Made by a program: the position numbers and the translations under genes. This document shows positions 28,648 through 38,202 of a DNA stretch of 64,000 nucleotides, in pieces. This DNA comes from an uncultured bacterium (GTDB lineage: Bacteria; Bacillota; Limnochordia; DTU080; JAAYLA01). The notes beneath the pieces are model-generated. The model ran no database searches. It was not told the origin of the DNA and was given only the letters and a program-made list of their open reading frames with translations. Position 1 is the first letter of the stretch. Each line of letters starts with the position of its first letter. Location: the NCBI GenBank assembly GCA_937983075.1, contig CALKAQ010000063.1, forward strand, positions 1 to 64,000, in the 5' to 3' direction.

Positions 28648-29277
28648 TCATCTTAGCCGGACACCGCGTAGGATATCACACTCGGTTACTTGTGCAATAG
28701 GCTTCCCTTTACCGTCGGGAGGCAGTTGAACTGTCATCAACGTTACGCCGCCGAGCACCGTGCTGACGTCGGAAATACGATGCAATCCGCCGAGAACCCA
28801 CTCAGCAACGAGGCAACGAATCGGACTTCCATGCGTAACAATAAGAACGTTACCATCGGGGTGCTGCCGGCATATGTCTTCGGCCGCCGCGGTGACTCGC
28901 TGAGCGAGTTCCATCAAGCTTTCGCCTCCGGGAGGCGATACGTGTATGGGATCGTTGGCCCAAGCCTGAAAACGCTCGCCGTCGGACACGGCAACTTCTT
29001 CAAAACGCCGACCTTCCCATTCACCATAAGACAAATCACGCCAGCGAGCATCGGGCAGAATGAGCATTTTTCCGTTCACAATACGCTTGGCAGTGTCCCA
29101 GGCCCGGGCGAGGTCGCTCGTGTACACCGCGTCGATGGCCAGCTCATCAAAGGCTTCGGCCAAACGGTATGCCTGCGCTTCTCCTTCGTCGTTTAAGACA
29201 GGGTTTGCCTGGCCGGGATAACGGCCTTCGGCATGCCAGGCGGTTTCACCATGCCGTACGAGGTAAAGGTGTGTCAC
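28648..29277 (-). CDS. histidine phosphatase family protein (phosphoglycerate mutase-like)
   Basis: This 209-residue cytosolic protein has the branch signature LYLVRHGETAWHAEGRYPG with the phospho-accepting His. It also has the second Arg and Glu in ARWRDLSYGEWEGRRFEEV and the second catalytic His in IVTHGSPIRCLVAEW. It resembles GpmB/CobC-type phosphatases; the substrate (phosphosugar, cobalamin precursor or other) cannot be fixed. The GTG at 29277 is 9 bases after AAGGAG; an overlapping ATG at 29286 is too close to the site. Divergent from the patatin-like gene. Confidence 0.9.
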   Translation of the reverse strand: MTHLYLVRHGETAWHAEGRYPGQANPVLNDEGEAQAYRLAEAFDELAIDAVYTSDLARAWDTAKRIVNGKMLILPDARWRDLSYGEWEGRRFEEVAVSDGERFQAWANDPIHVSPPGGESLMELAQRVTAAAEDICRQHPDGNVLIVTHGSPIRCLVAEWVLGGLHRISDVSTVLGGVTLMTVQLPPDGKGKPIAQVTECDILRGVRLR

Positions 29278-29450
29278 AGGCACCATCTCCTTCCGGCACC
29301 ACCAAATGCCTCAGAAGTACCACGAGTCAAATCGGGTGTTTTCGTTGTATTCGCTACTCGACCCTGCCTGCACCTTCTCCAAATAACAAAAAACCGCAGG
29401 AAATGACGCTCGACTTTCGGAATTATATGCCATCAAAGGAGGAGAGGCGC

Positions 29451-31412
29451 TTGTCCGAAAATGTCCTCGAGGTGTCAGAACTCCAGGTACATTCGACGAT
29501 AAGCTCGTATCCCTCAGCAGCCGGGAAGGTTGGCCTCGCTCTGTCGGGTGGCGGTTTTCGCGCCTCCTTTTTTCATATCGGCGTGCTGGCCAACTTGGCC
29601 GATCACGGCATCTTGCGCCACGTTGAAGTCATTTCGGCCGTTTCGGGCGGTTCCATCATCGCGACCTTATACTATTTGCACCTCAAACGGCTCCTAGAGA
29701 GTGTACCCGATTCGCAGATCACCGACGAGCATTATCGCACCATTGTGGCGGAGATGGAACAGCAGTTTCTAGCAGCGGTGGAGCGCAATTTCCGCCTCTC
29801 GACGTTCGTCAGCGTTCGGGCGAACTGGAAAATGCGCCGTCCGGATTATTCCCGCACCGACCGCATCGGCGAGCTGTATGACGCTTGGCTGTTTCGTCCC
29901 GCACTCGCCGGACCCGACGGCGAAATCCCCGCCGAGCCGATTGCGATGCGTGACTTGAAAATATTTCCTGCCGGTGCCGACAAAACGTTCCATCCCCGTC
30001 GACATAACCGCAGCCGCTCCGCCAAAGTGCCGATCCTCCTGATCAACACCACCAATCTCAACACAGGGCGCAACTGGCGGTTCGAAGCTGTCCGCATGGG
30101 CGAAGCGCCCCCCCGGGGTCTCGATTTGTTCGACGTCGACAAAGTGACTCGGCTGGAGCGGCCCGCTTCATACGACGAATTGCCCGACCACCTCGCCAAG
30201 ATACCGCTGGGAAAAGCGGTTGCCGCTTCGACCGCGGTCCCGGGTCTCCTCCATCCGGTACCGATCAGCGGACTCTATCCCGGACGACGCCTGCAGCTGG
30301 TTGACGGCGGCGTTCACGACAATCAAGGGCTGCAAGGGCTGTTGGACGAAGGGTGCAATACCATCATCGTCAGCGACGCTTCCGGGCAACTGGAAGAAGA
30401 CAAGCAGCCGAGCCAGTCAGCGGGAGCCGTATTGCTCCGCGTCAACGGCATTTTGATGAGCCGCATACGCGAAGAGCAGCTTGTTGCACGCAGACGCCAC
30501 CCGTTGGAACCCGGGCAGCCAAACGACTCCAACCGCTTCGCGAGCTCATCCCGGCGCATCGCCCTCATCCATATGAAAAAAGGGCTGACGCCCGACTGCG
30601 TTCCATACCGCAAAAAACAGCAGCACAGCCCACCCGAAGATGAAACACGGCGAAAAACCGCACCGCGGCGTCCGGACACCGAACGCCACCGCCGGCCCCC
30701 GTTCGCCGCGGAAGTGCAGGAAGCGCTCGCCCGTGTCCGCACCGACTTGGATTCCTTCACTGAAATCGAGGCTTTTTCCCTCATGTCCGACGGATACCTC
30801 GTCAGCGAAGAGGTCACGTCGCAAGTTCCGGCCATCGCCAATCTCCGCCGCCCCGGCAAACCGCACCGGGCGGAATGGCGTTTTTTGGCCATTGAGCCGT
30901 GGATGCGCCAACCAACGCCTGAATACATGAAGCACCTAAATACGGCCAGCGAATCGCTGTTTAAAGTTTTCCGCCTGGCGCCCGGGCTCGCTTGGCTGCT
31001 GCTTGGCTGCATGCTTTTTATGCTCGGAATCACGCTGCACTCGACGGGTGGATGGCAATGGCTGTTTGAAACGCATCCATTGCAATTGGAGCTGTCGTGG
31101 GGCTGGTTGTTCCTGACGGCGGGAGCAATTGGAGCCGGCTTGTTTGGCTTGAGCCGGCTCCACACGGTGCTTGTCGCATCGCTGCACTCGCTTTACCGGC
31201 CGCTCAGCAGGATGGGAAGGCTGCTTTTTGAAGCCGTCCTTCCCATCCTCGGCGCCGTATTGATCAAATTCTACCTGCTCACTTTCGACCGACTGTTTCT
31301 TTCGCTGGGGCGTTTGGAGCGACTGCGTCCGCCCCCCGCGGTGGATAAGCGGCATACCGCCGGCTTGACCGCCGTCGGCAGACCGGCTGGAATTAATAGA
31401 TCCCCATCGTAA
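29451..31412 (+). CDS. patatin-like phospholipase with C-terminal membrane segments
   Basis: This 653-residue protein has an N-terminal patatin domain. The oxyanion loop is ALSGGGFRASFFHIGVL, the nucleophile Ser sits in SAVSGGSIIA, and the dyad Asp is in LVDGGVHDNQG. It likely hydrolyses acyl esters of membrane lipids. About 480-653 are unusual: a charged proline-rich linker (with KTAPRRPDTERHRRPP) and then two hydrophobic segments (LAWLLLGCMLFMLGITL and LFLTAGAIGAGLFGL), so it is probably membrane-bound. The TTG at 29451 follows AAAGGAGG by 8-9 bases. Its end overlaps the end of the convergent glutamate dehydrogenase gene by 20 bases. Confidence 0.85.
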   Translation: MSENVLEVSELQVHSTISSYPSAAGKVGLALSGGGFRASFFHIGVLANLADHGILRHVEVISAVSGGSIIATLYYLHLKRLLESVPDSQITDEHYRTIVAEMEQQFLAAVERNFRLSTFVSVRANWKMRRPDYSRTDRIGELYDAWLFRPALAGPDGEIPAEPIAMRDLKIFPAGADKTFHPRRHNRSRSAKVPILLINTTNLNTGRNWRFEAVRMGEAPPRGLDLFDVDKVTRLERPASYDELPDHLAKIPLGKAVAASTAVPGLLHPVPISGLYPGRRLQLVDGGVHDNQGLQGLLDEGCNTIIVSDASGQLEEDKQPSQSAGAVLLRVNGILMSRIREEQLVARRRHPLEPGQPNDSNRFASSSRRIALIHMKKGLTPDCVPYRKKQQHSPPEDETRRKTAPRRPDTERHRRPPFAAEVQEALARVRTDLDSFTEIEAFSLMSDGYLVSEEVTSQVPAIANLRRPGKPHRAEWRFLAIEPWMRQPTPEYMKHLNTASESLFKVFRLAPGLAWLLLGCMLFMLGITLHSTGGWQWLFETHPLQLELSWGWLFLTAGAIGAGLFGLSRLHTVLVASLHSLYRPLSRMGRLLFEAVLPILGAVLIKFYLLTFDRLFLSLGRLERLRPPPAVDKRHTAGLTAVGRPAGINRSPS

Positions 31413-32844
31413 TGTAGGTATCGGCGATCCGCTCGATGGCCAGCACGAACGCAGCCGTCCGCAAGTCGGGCACGTTGTTGCGGCTACGCCAAATCTCCCG
31501 AATCGCTTGATACGCTTTGCGCATCGTGTCGTCGAGGCCGGAGCGCACCAAGTCGATTTCGTCCGCGCCGCGCACGAGCAAAGACTTGATGTGTTCGGGG
31601 ACCTTCTGGCCCATCGTCGTTTCAATGGCGTCGACGATGTGCTGGCCCATCATCTCGTCGAAGCGTCGTTCAAGCCGACCAAAACGAATGTGGGACAAGT
31701 TCTGGATCCACTCGAAATACGAGACGGTCAGGCCGCCGGCGTTGAGATAAATATCGGGGATCATCACCTTGCCGCGTTCGCGCAAAATTTGGTCGGCCTC
31801 AAACGTAACCGGACCGTTCGCGGCTTCCGCGATCAAACGGGCTTGAATCTCATGCGCATTGCCGGCGTGAATCTGTCCCTCCAGCGCTGCGGGGATGAGA
31901 ATGTCGCAGTCGTGCGCCAGAACGGCCGCACCGTCCTCAACGTAAGTGCCGCCCTTGTAGCCGGTTACGCCTCGATGCTCACGCAAGTATTGCGCGACTT
32001 CTTCGACGTTCAAACCTGCTTCATTGATAATGGCACCGTCGTGCTCGATGATCGCGATGATGCGGACCCCATCTTCTTCGGACAGGAACTTGGCGGCGTG
32101 GTAGCCGACGTTGCCAAGCCCTTGAATGATCACGCGCTTGCCTTCCAGTCCGCCCTCAAGGCCTGCTTCTGCCACGTCTTCGGGATGACGGAAGAACTCA
32201 CGCAGCCCGTACTGAACGCCGCGGCCCGTCGCTTCGACCCGGCCGGCGATGCCCCCGTGCTCCGGCGGCTTCCCCGTTACGCAGGCGATCGCATTGATGT
32301 CGTTCGGATACAGCTTCTGATACGTGTCGGCCATCCAGGCCATTTCCCGCGAACTCGTGCCGAAATCCGGCGCAGGCACGTTGAGGCTCGGGCTGATGTA
32401 GCCGCGCTGCGCCAATTCCCGCGTGAAGCGCCGGGTAATCAGTTCGAGCTCGTCGGCGTCGTACTTGCGCGGGTCGATTCGCAGCGCACCTTTGGATCCG
32501 CCATAGGGGATGTCAACGACCGCACTCTTGTACGACATCAATGCAGCGAGCGCTTCGACCTCGTCTTGGTTGACCCAAGGAGCATAGCGAATGCCGCCCT
32601 TGGTGGGCAGTCGATGTTCACTATGTACAACTCGCCAGCCCGTGAATACTTCAACCCGTCCGCGCAGTTTAACTGGGAACGTCACTTGAAATACGGAGCG
32701 GCACGCTTTAATTTGCTCCGCCAAGCCTGGGGGCATGTCCACCAATGCCGCTGCCTGCTCGAACATCCGGTCTACGTTTTCCCGGAAGGAAACTCTTGCT
32801 GCCCCGTTGCTCTTTTGCTTTACGTTGGAAACTTGTTGTCCCAT
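31393..32844 (-). CDS. gdhA: glutamate dehydrogenase (Glu/Leu/Phe/Val family)
   Basis: This 483-residue dehydrogenase has the substrate domain with KGGIRYAPWVNQDEVEALAALMSYKSAVVDIPYGGSKG, including the catalytic Lys. The nucleotide-binding domain has VIIQGLGNVGYHAAKFL and ends in NAGGLTVSYFEW. The text matches catabolic NAD-type glutamate dehydrogenases of Gram-positives (RocG/GudB-like). The length is greater than the usual 420-430 residues because of an N-terminal extension and an insertion near 220-240. The ATG at 32844 follows GAGGAGG. It follows the HD-domain gene by 19 bases, forming a likely operon. Confidence 0.92.
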   Translation of the reverse strand: MGQQVSNVKQKSNGAARVSFRENVDRMFEQAAALVDMPPGLAEQIKACRSVFQVTFPVKLRGRVEVFTGWRVVHSEHRLPTKGGIRYAPWVNQDEVEALAALMSYKSAVVDIPYGGSKGALRIDPRKYDADELELITRRFTRELAQRGYISPSLNVPAPDFGTSSREMAWMADTYQKLYPNDINAIACVTGKPPEHGGIAGRVEATGRGVQYGLREFFRHPEDVAEAGLEGGLEGKRVIIQGLGNVGYHAAKFLSEEDGVRIIAIIEHDGAIINEAGLNVEEVAQYLREHRGVTGYKGGTYVEDGAAVLAHDCDILIPAALEGQIHAGNAHEIQARLIAEAANGPVTFEADQILRERGKVMIPDIYLNAGGLTVSYFEWIQNLSHIRFGRLERRFDEMMGQHIVDAIETTMGQKVPEHIKSLLVRGADEIDLVRSGLDDTMRKAYQAIREIWRSRNNVPDLRTAAFVLAIERIADTYITMGIY

Positions 32845-32863
32845 CGCGTTACCTCCTCGAAAA

Positions 32864-33472
32864 TTAAGGTCGAAGAATCCCGCGGGCCACGGCATCCTCA
32901 ATCATCGCTCGGGCAAATGCCCACAAAGTAGGTGCGCCGGTTTCCATATGTCGGTTGCGTGCCAAAACGGCCTCTTGCGACACGCCGTGCTCCTGCCATG
33001 TTGCTCCGTCGGTCAAATAGTTGTGGATGAGCGGCTGCAGACGATCCAAGGCCGCAGCGAACCGGGCTTCGGGAGTTTCTTTGGCTTCGAATTCTTCCCA
33101 AAGCGCCATCATTTCGGCCGCTTGATCTTCAGGCAGCAAAGAGAAAATGCGTTGCGCAGCCGCCTTTTCTCGTTCTGCCTTGTCCTTCTGCGCGGCTTCG
33201 TCGTACGTAAAGGTATCGCCTGCATCAATCTCTACGATATCGTGGATGAGCAGCATTTTAATGGTACGAAGAAGATCGATTTCCTCCGCAGCGTGCTCGG
33301 CCAAGACCAAAGCCATCACGGCGATGTGCCACGAGTGTTCGGCGTCGTTTTCGCGCCGGGATTTGTCCGTCAGCAGCGTACGACGCAGCACCTGCTTGGC
33401 CCGATCAATCTCAACAATGAATTCTATCTGTTGCGCCAGCCGCTGATCAAGCGGAAATTCCATTTGATTCAC
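32864..33472 (-). CDS. HD-domain hydrolase (YfbR-like nucleotidase family)
   Basis: This 202-residue cytosolic metal-dependent phosphohydrolase shows HD-domain ligands in [18 protein letters not shown], the HD pair in [14 protein letters not shown] and the downstream Asp in [14 protein letters not shown]. This pattern fits the HD_3 group, which includes 5'-deoxynucleotidase YfbR, so a nucleotide phosphatase role is likely. The GTG at 33472 follows GGGAG. It is the first gene ahead of glutamate dehydrogenase. Confidence 0.85.
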   Translation of the reverse strand: MNQMEFPLDQRLAQQIEFIVEIDRAKQVLRRTLLTDKSRRENDAEHSWHIAVMALVLAEHAAEEIDLLRTIKMLLIHDIVEIDAGDTFTYDEAAQKDKAEREKAAAQRIFSLLPEDQAAEMMALWEEFEAKETPEARFAAALDRLQPLIHNYLTDGATWQEHGVSQEAVLARNRHMETGAPTLWAFARAMIEDAVARGILRP

Positions 33473-33612
33473 GGATTCTCCCTGCCGTTGACCTAAAATT
33501 TAAGTAATGGAATACGGCAAAGCCATGACCTTACCTTCCCATAACCATACCCCGACGACCATTCTCATGCAAATTTTCACGAGACAAGAACAAGCGTTCT
33601 CGCGATTCGCAT

Positions 33613-33644
33613 AAAAAAAATGCCCGCCTAAAGAATCAACGGGC
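33613..33644 (-). terminator. rho-independent terminator of the 33.6-34.1 kb gene
   Basis: On the minus strand a GCCCG/CGGGC stem overlapping the stop codon is followed by ATTTTTTTT. The classical stem plus T-tract makes this one of the clearest terminators in the window. Confidence 0.75.
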
Positions 33645-34067
33645 CGCAGATTTCAAATAAGGCAGCCAGCGTGAAAATTCTTCGAGCGACTGCTGCCCTA
33701 AAAACGGACGATGATCGATGGCGAGCTCGCCTATAGCCGCCGTAATCCGCTCATCCGAGCTCCCTCGATAGTCCTTGGGCGGAAAAACAAACAAGGTTTC
33801 GCCTTTTTCCGCGTCCGGGAACACCCAACACGGGTAGTATCCGTCGATATCCGCATGAGCGCCCCAGCCGTGTGACCCCGGATCGTCTTCCGTTGGGTTC
33901 GCCACGGCCCAACCATCTTCGGTCAGTTGAGCGGCAAGTATTTCTTCATCGACCAGAAACGGCAAGCGAATGCGTACTTCGCCGCCTTCCACCGTAAACG
34001 GATACGTCTCGTAATCGCCGACGATCGCACCGGCCGTATCGCTGCCTGTCAGACGCCAGTTTTGCAC
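33636..34067 (-). CDS. small acidic protein of unknown function
   Basis: This 143-residue cytosolic protein is acidic and aromatic-rich, with no recognised domain. Notable parts are GSHGWGAHADIDGYYPCWVFPDAEKGETLFVFPPKDYRG in pieces such as WGAHADIDGYYPCW and ETLFVFPPKDY, and a C-terminal helix with SLEEFSRWLPYL. The GTG at 34067 follows GGAGGTG by 8 bases, so translation is well supported. It is monocistronic, with its own terminator, and divergent from the PRK06851-type ATPase. Confidence 0.65.
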   Translation of the reverse strand: MQNWRLTGSDTAGAIVGDYETYPFTVEGGEVRIRLPFLVDEEILAAQLTEDGWAVANPTEDDPGSHGWGAHADIDGYYPCWVFPDAEKGETLFVFPPKDYRGSSDERITAAIGELAIDHRPFLGQQSLEEFSRWLPYLKSAAR

Positions 34068-34212
34068 GATCGCAACACCTCCGCCTAATGAAACGGTAGC
34101 CCATTATCAGACGAATATTGCTTGCAAAAAAATGCCAGCCCAAGGGCACAATTCTCCGTGAGAAACATAGCTTAACACAGACGATGAGCCGTTAGGACTA
34201 GGAGGATTTGAC

Positions 34213-35325
34213 ATGGGTGGACGCGCCAGATATCTTTATGCGGGCGGCAACACGGCGTTGGGCTTTTATTCGCACTACGATCACGTTACGGTCGGGCACG
34301 CCGCACGCCTGTGGATCATCAAGGGAGGACCAGGCGTCGGCAAATCGACCTTTGTCCGTGCGATCGGCGAAGAACTGCGCGCAAAAGGTTTCGACGTCGA
34401 GTATTTCTGCTGTTCGAGCGACAACGATTCGTTCGACGGAGTACGCATCCCCGCGCTCGACATCGCACTGGTCGACGGCACCGCGCCGCACATCATCGAG
34501 CCAAAGTTTCCGGGCGCCGTCGACGAACTTCTCGACCTCGGCGCTTACTGGGACGAAGCCGGCATCCGCAGCCACCGCGATGCCATCATCGCCAAAACGC
34601 CGGAAGTCTCACGCCATTTTGCCCGCGCCTACCGATTTCTGGCGGCCGCCAAGCACATATACGACGACATCAGCGCCACGAACACGGAAGCTTTGGATTT
34701 CGGTGCGGCCAATCAAACGGCGCACACCCTGATTGAGGCCATCTTCAGCGACCGTCCGGTCAGCCCGCAGCCGGGCATTGAACGGCATTTGTTCGCCAGC
34801 GCCATCACGCCGCGAGGCCCGGTCCATCATTTGGATAATCTCTTCGGACCGGTGAAACGCAAGTGGATCATCGAAGGCGAGCCGGGCACCGGCAAGTCGA
34901 CGCTGCTCGCCAAAATCGCCCGAGCATCCGTCGAACGCGGCTTGTATACGGAAGTGTTTCATTGCGCATTCAACCCGGTCGCCATCGACCATGTGTTGAT
35001 TCCGGAACTCGACGCCGCCGTGGTGACGTCGACGCCGCCACACACCTACTTTGCGGCCGACGCCCGGCGGATCGACATGAACACCTGCCGCGACGACACC
35101 AAAGTGCGCAGGCATGCCGGTATGCTTGCGGATCAAAGGGCTCTGTTTGACGATTTGCTCCAACGCGCCGTCTCTTGCCTCGCACAAGCCAAAGAAGAAT
35201 ATCAAGTGCTCGAAAGCTATTATGTGAAGCACATGGATTTTGAGCGCATTGCCGCCTTGCGCCAAAAAATTGTCGCACGCATTTGGCAACATGCGAAAGA
35301 GCAGGGCATCATGCAGCCGTCGTGA
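34213..35325 (+). CDS. PRK06851-family tandem P-loop ATPase
   Basis: This 370-residue cytosolic protein has two Walker A motifs: GGPGVGKST (about 38-46) and GEPGTGKST (about 222-230). Each heads a repeat of the same fold, with matching text such as VRIPALDIALVDGTAPHII and VLIPELDAAVVTSTPPHTY. The layout matches the PRK06851 family of Bacillota and related bacteria, whose function is unknown. The ATG at 34213 follows CTAGGAGG. The next gene, a glyoxalase-family protein, starts 63 bases later. Confidence 0.85.
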   Translation: MGGRARYLYAGGNTALGFYSHYDHVTVGHAARLWIIKGGPGVGKSTFVRAIGEELRAKGFDVEYFCCSSDNDSFDGVRIPALDIALVDGTAPHIIEPKFPGAVDELLDLGAYWDEAGIRSHRDAIIAKTPEVSRHFARAYRFLAAAKHIYDDISATNTEALDFGAANQTAHTLIEAIFSDRPVSPQPGIERHLFASAITPRGPVHHLDNLFGPVKRKWIIEGEPGTGKSTLLAKIARASVERGLYTEVFHCAFNPVAIDHVLIPELDAAVVTSTPPHTYFAADARRIDMNTCRDDTKVRRHAGMLADQRALFDDLLQRAVSCLAQAKEEYQVLESYYVKHMDFERIAALRQKIVARIWQHAKEQGIMQPS

Positions 35326-35388
35326 AGGGTTGCCAGGGTGCGACCAAGAATGAGGCTATGCAGATCAGTTCTTTTTGGAGGGATGCCT

Positions 35389-35781
35389 GTGAAGAAGAAG
35401 TTTCTGCATACGCGGATTCGCGTCAGCGATTTGGAGCGCTCAATCGACTGGTATTGCAACAACCTCGGCTTTCAAATTTTAAAGCGGATGGACAAGTCCC
35501 CTGCGGGCAACCAAATCGTCCACCTGGAACTGCCGGGCAACGATCACACCCTCGAGCTGTGCTGGTCGGAAGATTACGAGCTCAACGTGCAGGAAGATCT
35601 CATGCACATTGCGATCGGCGTGCCTGATCTCATCGCCTTCTGCGACGAACTCGAAAAGAAGGGCCTGGAAATTTGGCCGGAAGACTGGCGTGAGAAATTC
35701 TCATCTGGCGGACTCAAAATGGCGTTCTTGACCGATCCGGACAATTACGAAGTCGAGCTGCTTGAGGTCAAGGCAGACTAA
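35389..35781 (+). CDS. VOC-family protein (glyoxalase I-like)
   Basis: This 130-residue protein has two betaalphabetabetabeta modules of the vicinal oxygen chelate superfamily. Metal-ligand positions fit glyoxalase I: His in FLHTRIRVSDLERSIDWY, Glu in HTLELCW, His in DLMHIAIGV and Glu in DPDNYEVELLE. Lactoylglutathione lyase is the standard name, but the thiol cofactor in this host is probably not glutathione. The GTG at 35389 is 6 bases after GGAGGG; the upstream ATG at 35383 abuts the site. Confidence 0.88.
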   Translation: MKKKFLHTRIRVSDLERSIDWYCNNLGFQILKRMDKSPAGNQIVHLELPGNDHTLELCWSEDYELNVQEDLMHIAIGVPDLIAFCDELEKKGLEIWPEDWREKFSSGGLKMAFLTDPDNYEVELLEVKAD

Positions 35782-35806
35782 ACGACGAGCAGAGGTGTTC
35801 GCCTGA

Positions 35807-37936
35807 TCAGCGGATCGCCACATACAGCGTGATGGCATCCAATCCACGGGCCGGATCGATGAAGCTGATGTGCACCGGGTACCGTCCGACGGGCGTGTCG
35901 GACGGTACCAGCAGGCGCAAATGCAATGGCGCCAACCCTAACTCGTCCGCATCCAGGTAAGGCCGTTCTGCGCCAGGTTCGAACACCGGCGCGGTTTCAC
36001 CGCTCCGCAGCCGCACCGCTTGCGCACCGGCTTGCCACAGCCATTCCGGTGGAGCATCCACCTGAAGCCGCCACGCATGTCTCCCTTCCGCCGCGGCCTC
36101 CCACTGAAAAACCCCGAACAAAGGCACGTCCAACGCCTGAAATGAACCGGAATCTCCTGGCGAACCTCCAGCCCGATGCTCCAGCTCAAGAAACGGAGCG
36201 GCCAACAGCAGATGTTGTGACCGCGGCGCCTCGGTTAAGCTGCGCTCGACGGCGAGAGCGGCCGTCTCCCGAGCGATGAGCGCCCATGCCGCGGCCGCGG
36301 CTTCGCTTTTGCCTTCTTCGGCGCGCCCCAGCCAGTCAAGCGCCCGCTCGAAAAGCCAGTGCGTTTCAAAACGGTACGGTGGCCGATGCGCGGTTTCCTC
36401 GGCATCCTCCTGCCGTTCGCTTCGGCCGGACGCGTGCAAAAAAGCCGCCGCTTCCCGAACGAGCATACCGGTTCCGGCGACATAACCCTGAGCTTCTTCG
36501 CCTCCCCACGGATGTCCGAGGACCGCGATCAGCTCAACGAGCAGCGGAAGTGCATCGAGTTCGTCCCAGTGCCACGCCCCCCTTTCCGGCGCGGCGGCCG
36601 CCTTCTGAGCAACCGAAGCAAAAAGGAGGACCATGACTCGCTCCCACCGTGCCAATACGGCCTGCGGATCGGGCGGGGGCGGGCCTCCCGTGACGACAGG
36701 AGCCGTGACGGTGGGGGCCTGCCACCCGATGGGCCGACCGGCATTTTCGCTGTCGGCCGGATGAGAACTTTCGTTTGCGGCGTGAGCATAAATGTGCCAT
36801 ATATCCGTCGCCACGGCATGCGTCCACGCGATGAGCTCGGCAGCATCCTTTGAGACGCTGGCTTCCGCTGCGGCGACCATGATCGTGCCGAGCCGGTCGA
36901 CGCCGTTTTCGAGAAAGCCCCGGGCCACCAAGCTGCCGTCGAGCCCGCGGATGAAAAGAGGCTCCGGGCCAATCGCCAGCCGGAGTCGACCGTGCTGCAC
37001 CATGGCAGCGCTCGTCTGTCCGTAAAGGTTCACGATTTCAACATGTTCCGTCGCTCCCGGCAGCTCGAGCGTCCACGTGCCGTCCTCCACCCACGCGACG
37101 AGCAGCGGGATCCCGTCACGGGCGAAGACGAGTCCCCAAATGCCGTCGCCGAGCTCCAGCCGCCCCACGTACGTATGATTTTCCAGCTGCTTGGCCACCA
37201 CAACATCCGCCGCCAGGGCCAACAGCGAGGCGTCCGTCAGCCGCAGCGAAACGCTGTGCAGCGAATTGACGGTCACTTGGTCGGCCCCGCTGTGTCGCAG
37301 CAGGAAGTATTCACGCATTCGTTCCGCGTCGGTTAAATCCGGATGCGTACGCCGCACCCAAATTTCCGCATTTCCACCGTAACGCCGCACCAACCCTCGC
37401 AGTTCCCGGAAAAACCGGGTCCATTCATCGACGCGGTCTTCTACGGAAAGTTCGCTCGGAATGTACACACGGACGATTTGAATCAGCGGCGCGACGCCGT
37501 GTTCAAACAACGCCTGCAGTTGTTCTACGTCATCGGGAAAAACTTCGATCAGCAGTTGAACGTTTGCATCTTGCCGCATGGAGCTCAAGCCCATGCGGCT
37601 GAGCTTGACGAAAGCGGCGAGTTCGTACGGCTCGTGCTCCTTGAGCGCGATGGGAGGAAAAACACGCCATGGCACGGCGTGTTGCTGATACCGGGAACCG
37701 AGATCGAGCACCTGCCGGTAAAAGTCGTCGAAAGCGGACAACTGCGCCTGAGGATCGATGAGTTGAACCGCGTTGGCACGAGCCGCCGGCGGAGCGAAAG
37801 GGTGTATGGGGAGTATGAACACAAATGCACCCGTGATCGCAGCGATGAGTATGAAGGCGAGCATCCAACCTTGGATTGAAGGCGATTGAAGCCGGACTCT
37901 GCGCCACCCAATCACGGGCTTCCCCCCGCTGCCCAT
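35807..37936 (-). CDS. membrane-anchored exported protein of unknown function
   Basis: This 709-residue protein has one N-terminal membrane helix (about 24-44) and a large outside part, with no named family that I recognise. Residues 60-250 have the alternating beta/alpha rhythm of a TIM barrel, and about 255-310 (LELGDGIWGLVFARDGIPLLVAWVEDG in part) look like the small beta domain that follows the barrel in some clan GH-A hydrolases. I see no convincing Asn-Glu pair, so any hydrolase role is speculative. A proline-rich linker (TGGPPPPDPQ) separates a helical region and a C-terminal beta region. ATG at 37936 with AAGGAAAG upstream. Last of a three-gene cluster. Confidence 0.7.
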   Translation of the reverse strand: MGSGGKPVIGWRRVRLQSPSIQGWMLAFILIAAITGAFVFILPIHPFAPPAARANAVQLIDPQAQLSAFDDFYRQVLDLGSRYQQHAVPWRVFPPIALKEHEPYELAAFVKLSRMGLSSMRQDANVQLLIEVFPDDVEQLQALFEHGVAPLIQIVRVYIPSELSVEDRVDEWTRFFRELRGLVRRYGGNAEIWVRRTHPDLTDAERMREYFLLRHSGADQVTVNSLHSVSLRLTDASLLALAADVVVAKQLENHTYVGRLELGDGIWGLVFARDGIPLLVAWVEDGTWTLELPGATEHVEIVNLYGQTSAAMVQHGRLRLAIGPEPLFIRGLDGSLVARGFLENGVDRLGTIMVAAAEASVSKDAAELIAWTHAVATDIWHIYAHAANESSHPADSENAGRPIGWQAPTVTAPVVTGGPPPPDPQAVLARWERVMVLLFASVAQKAAAAPERGAWHWDELDALPLLVELIAVLGHPWGGEEAQGYVAGTGMLVREAAAFLHASGRSERQEDAEETAHRPPYRFETHWLFERALDWLGRAEEGKSEAAAAAWALIARETAALAVERSLTEAPRSQHLLLAAPFLELEHRAGGSPGDSGSFQALDVPLFGVFQWEAAAEGRHAWRLQVDAPPEWLWQAGAQAVRLRSGETAPVFEPGAERPYLDADELGLAPLHLRLLVPSDTPVGRYPVHISFIDPARGLDAITLYVAIR

Positions 37937-37962
37937 TCATCTTTCCTTGCACGGACCGATGA

Positions 37963-38160
37963 CTAGGCGGCACCGATGATTTGCGAGACAATGATGGCCA
38001 TACCGACGGCTACGACGAAAAAGCCGATCACTGCCTTGGCGACCATGCTTTCGGTGATGGGTTCCCTGGGCTGGCCGAAAAATTCCTGCGTTGCTTCATG
38101 AATCCATTCGCCGACCGGATCGGGATGATAAAGGGCCCCGTCCTTTGCATGTCCGCTCAT
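37963..38160 (-). CDS. small single-pass membrane protein
   Basis: This 65-residue protein has a soluble, acidic N-terminal half and one C-terminal hydrophobic helix (AVIGFFVVAVGMAIIVSQIIG). I do not recognise it. The ATG at 38160 follows AAGGGGG at a slightly long distance. It sits 42 bases after the desaturase gene and 26 bases before the 709-residue protein gene, so it is probably cotranscribed with both and may act as a small partner of one of them. Confidence 0.65.
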   Translation of the reverse strand: MSGHAKDGALYHPDPVGEWIHEATQEFFGQPREPITESMVAKAVIGFFVVAVGMAIIVSQIIGAA

Positions 38161-38202
38161 TGCCGCTGTCCCCCTTCCAAACCTCGTTGCACTTCAATCA
38201 TT

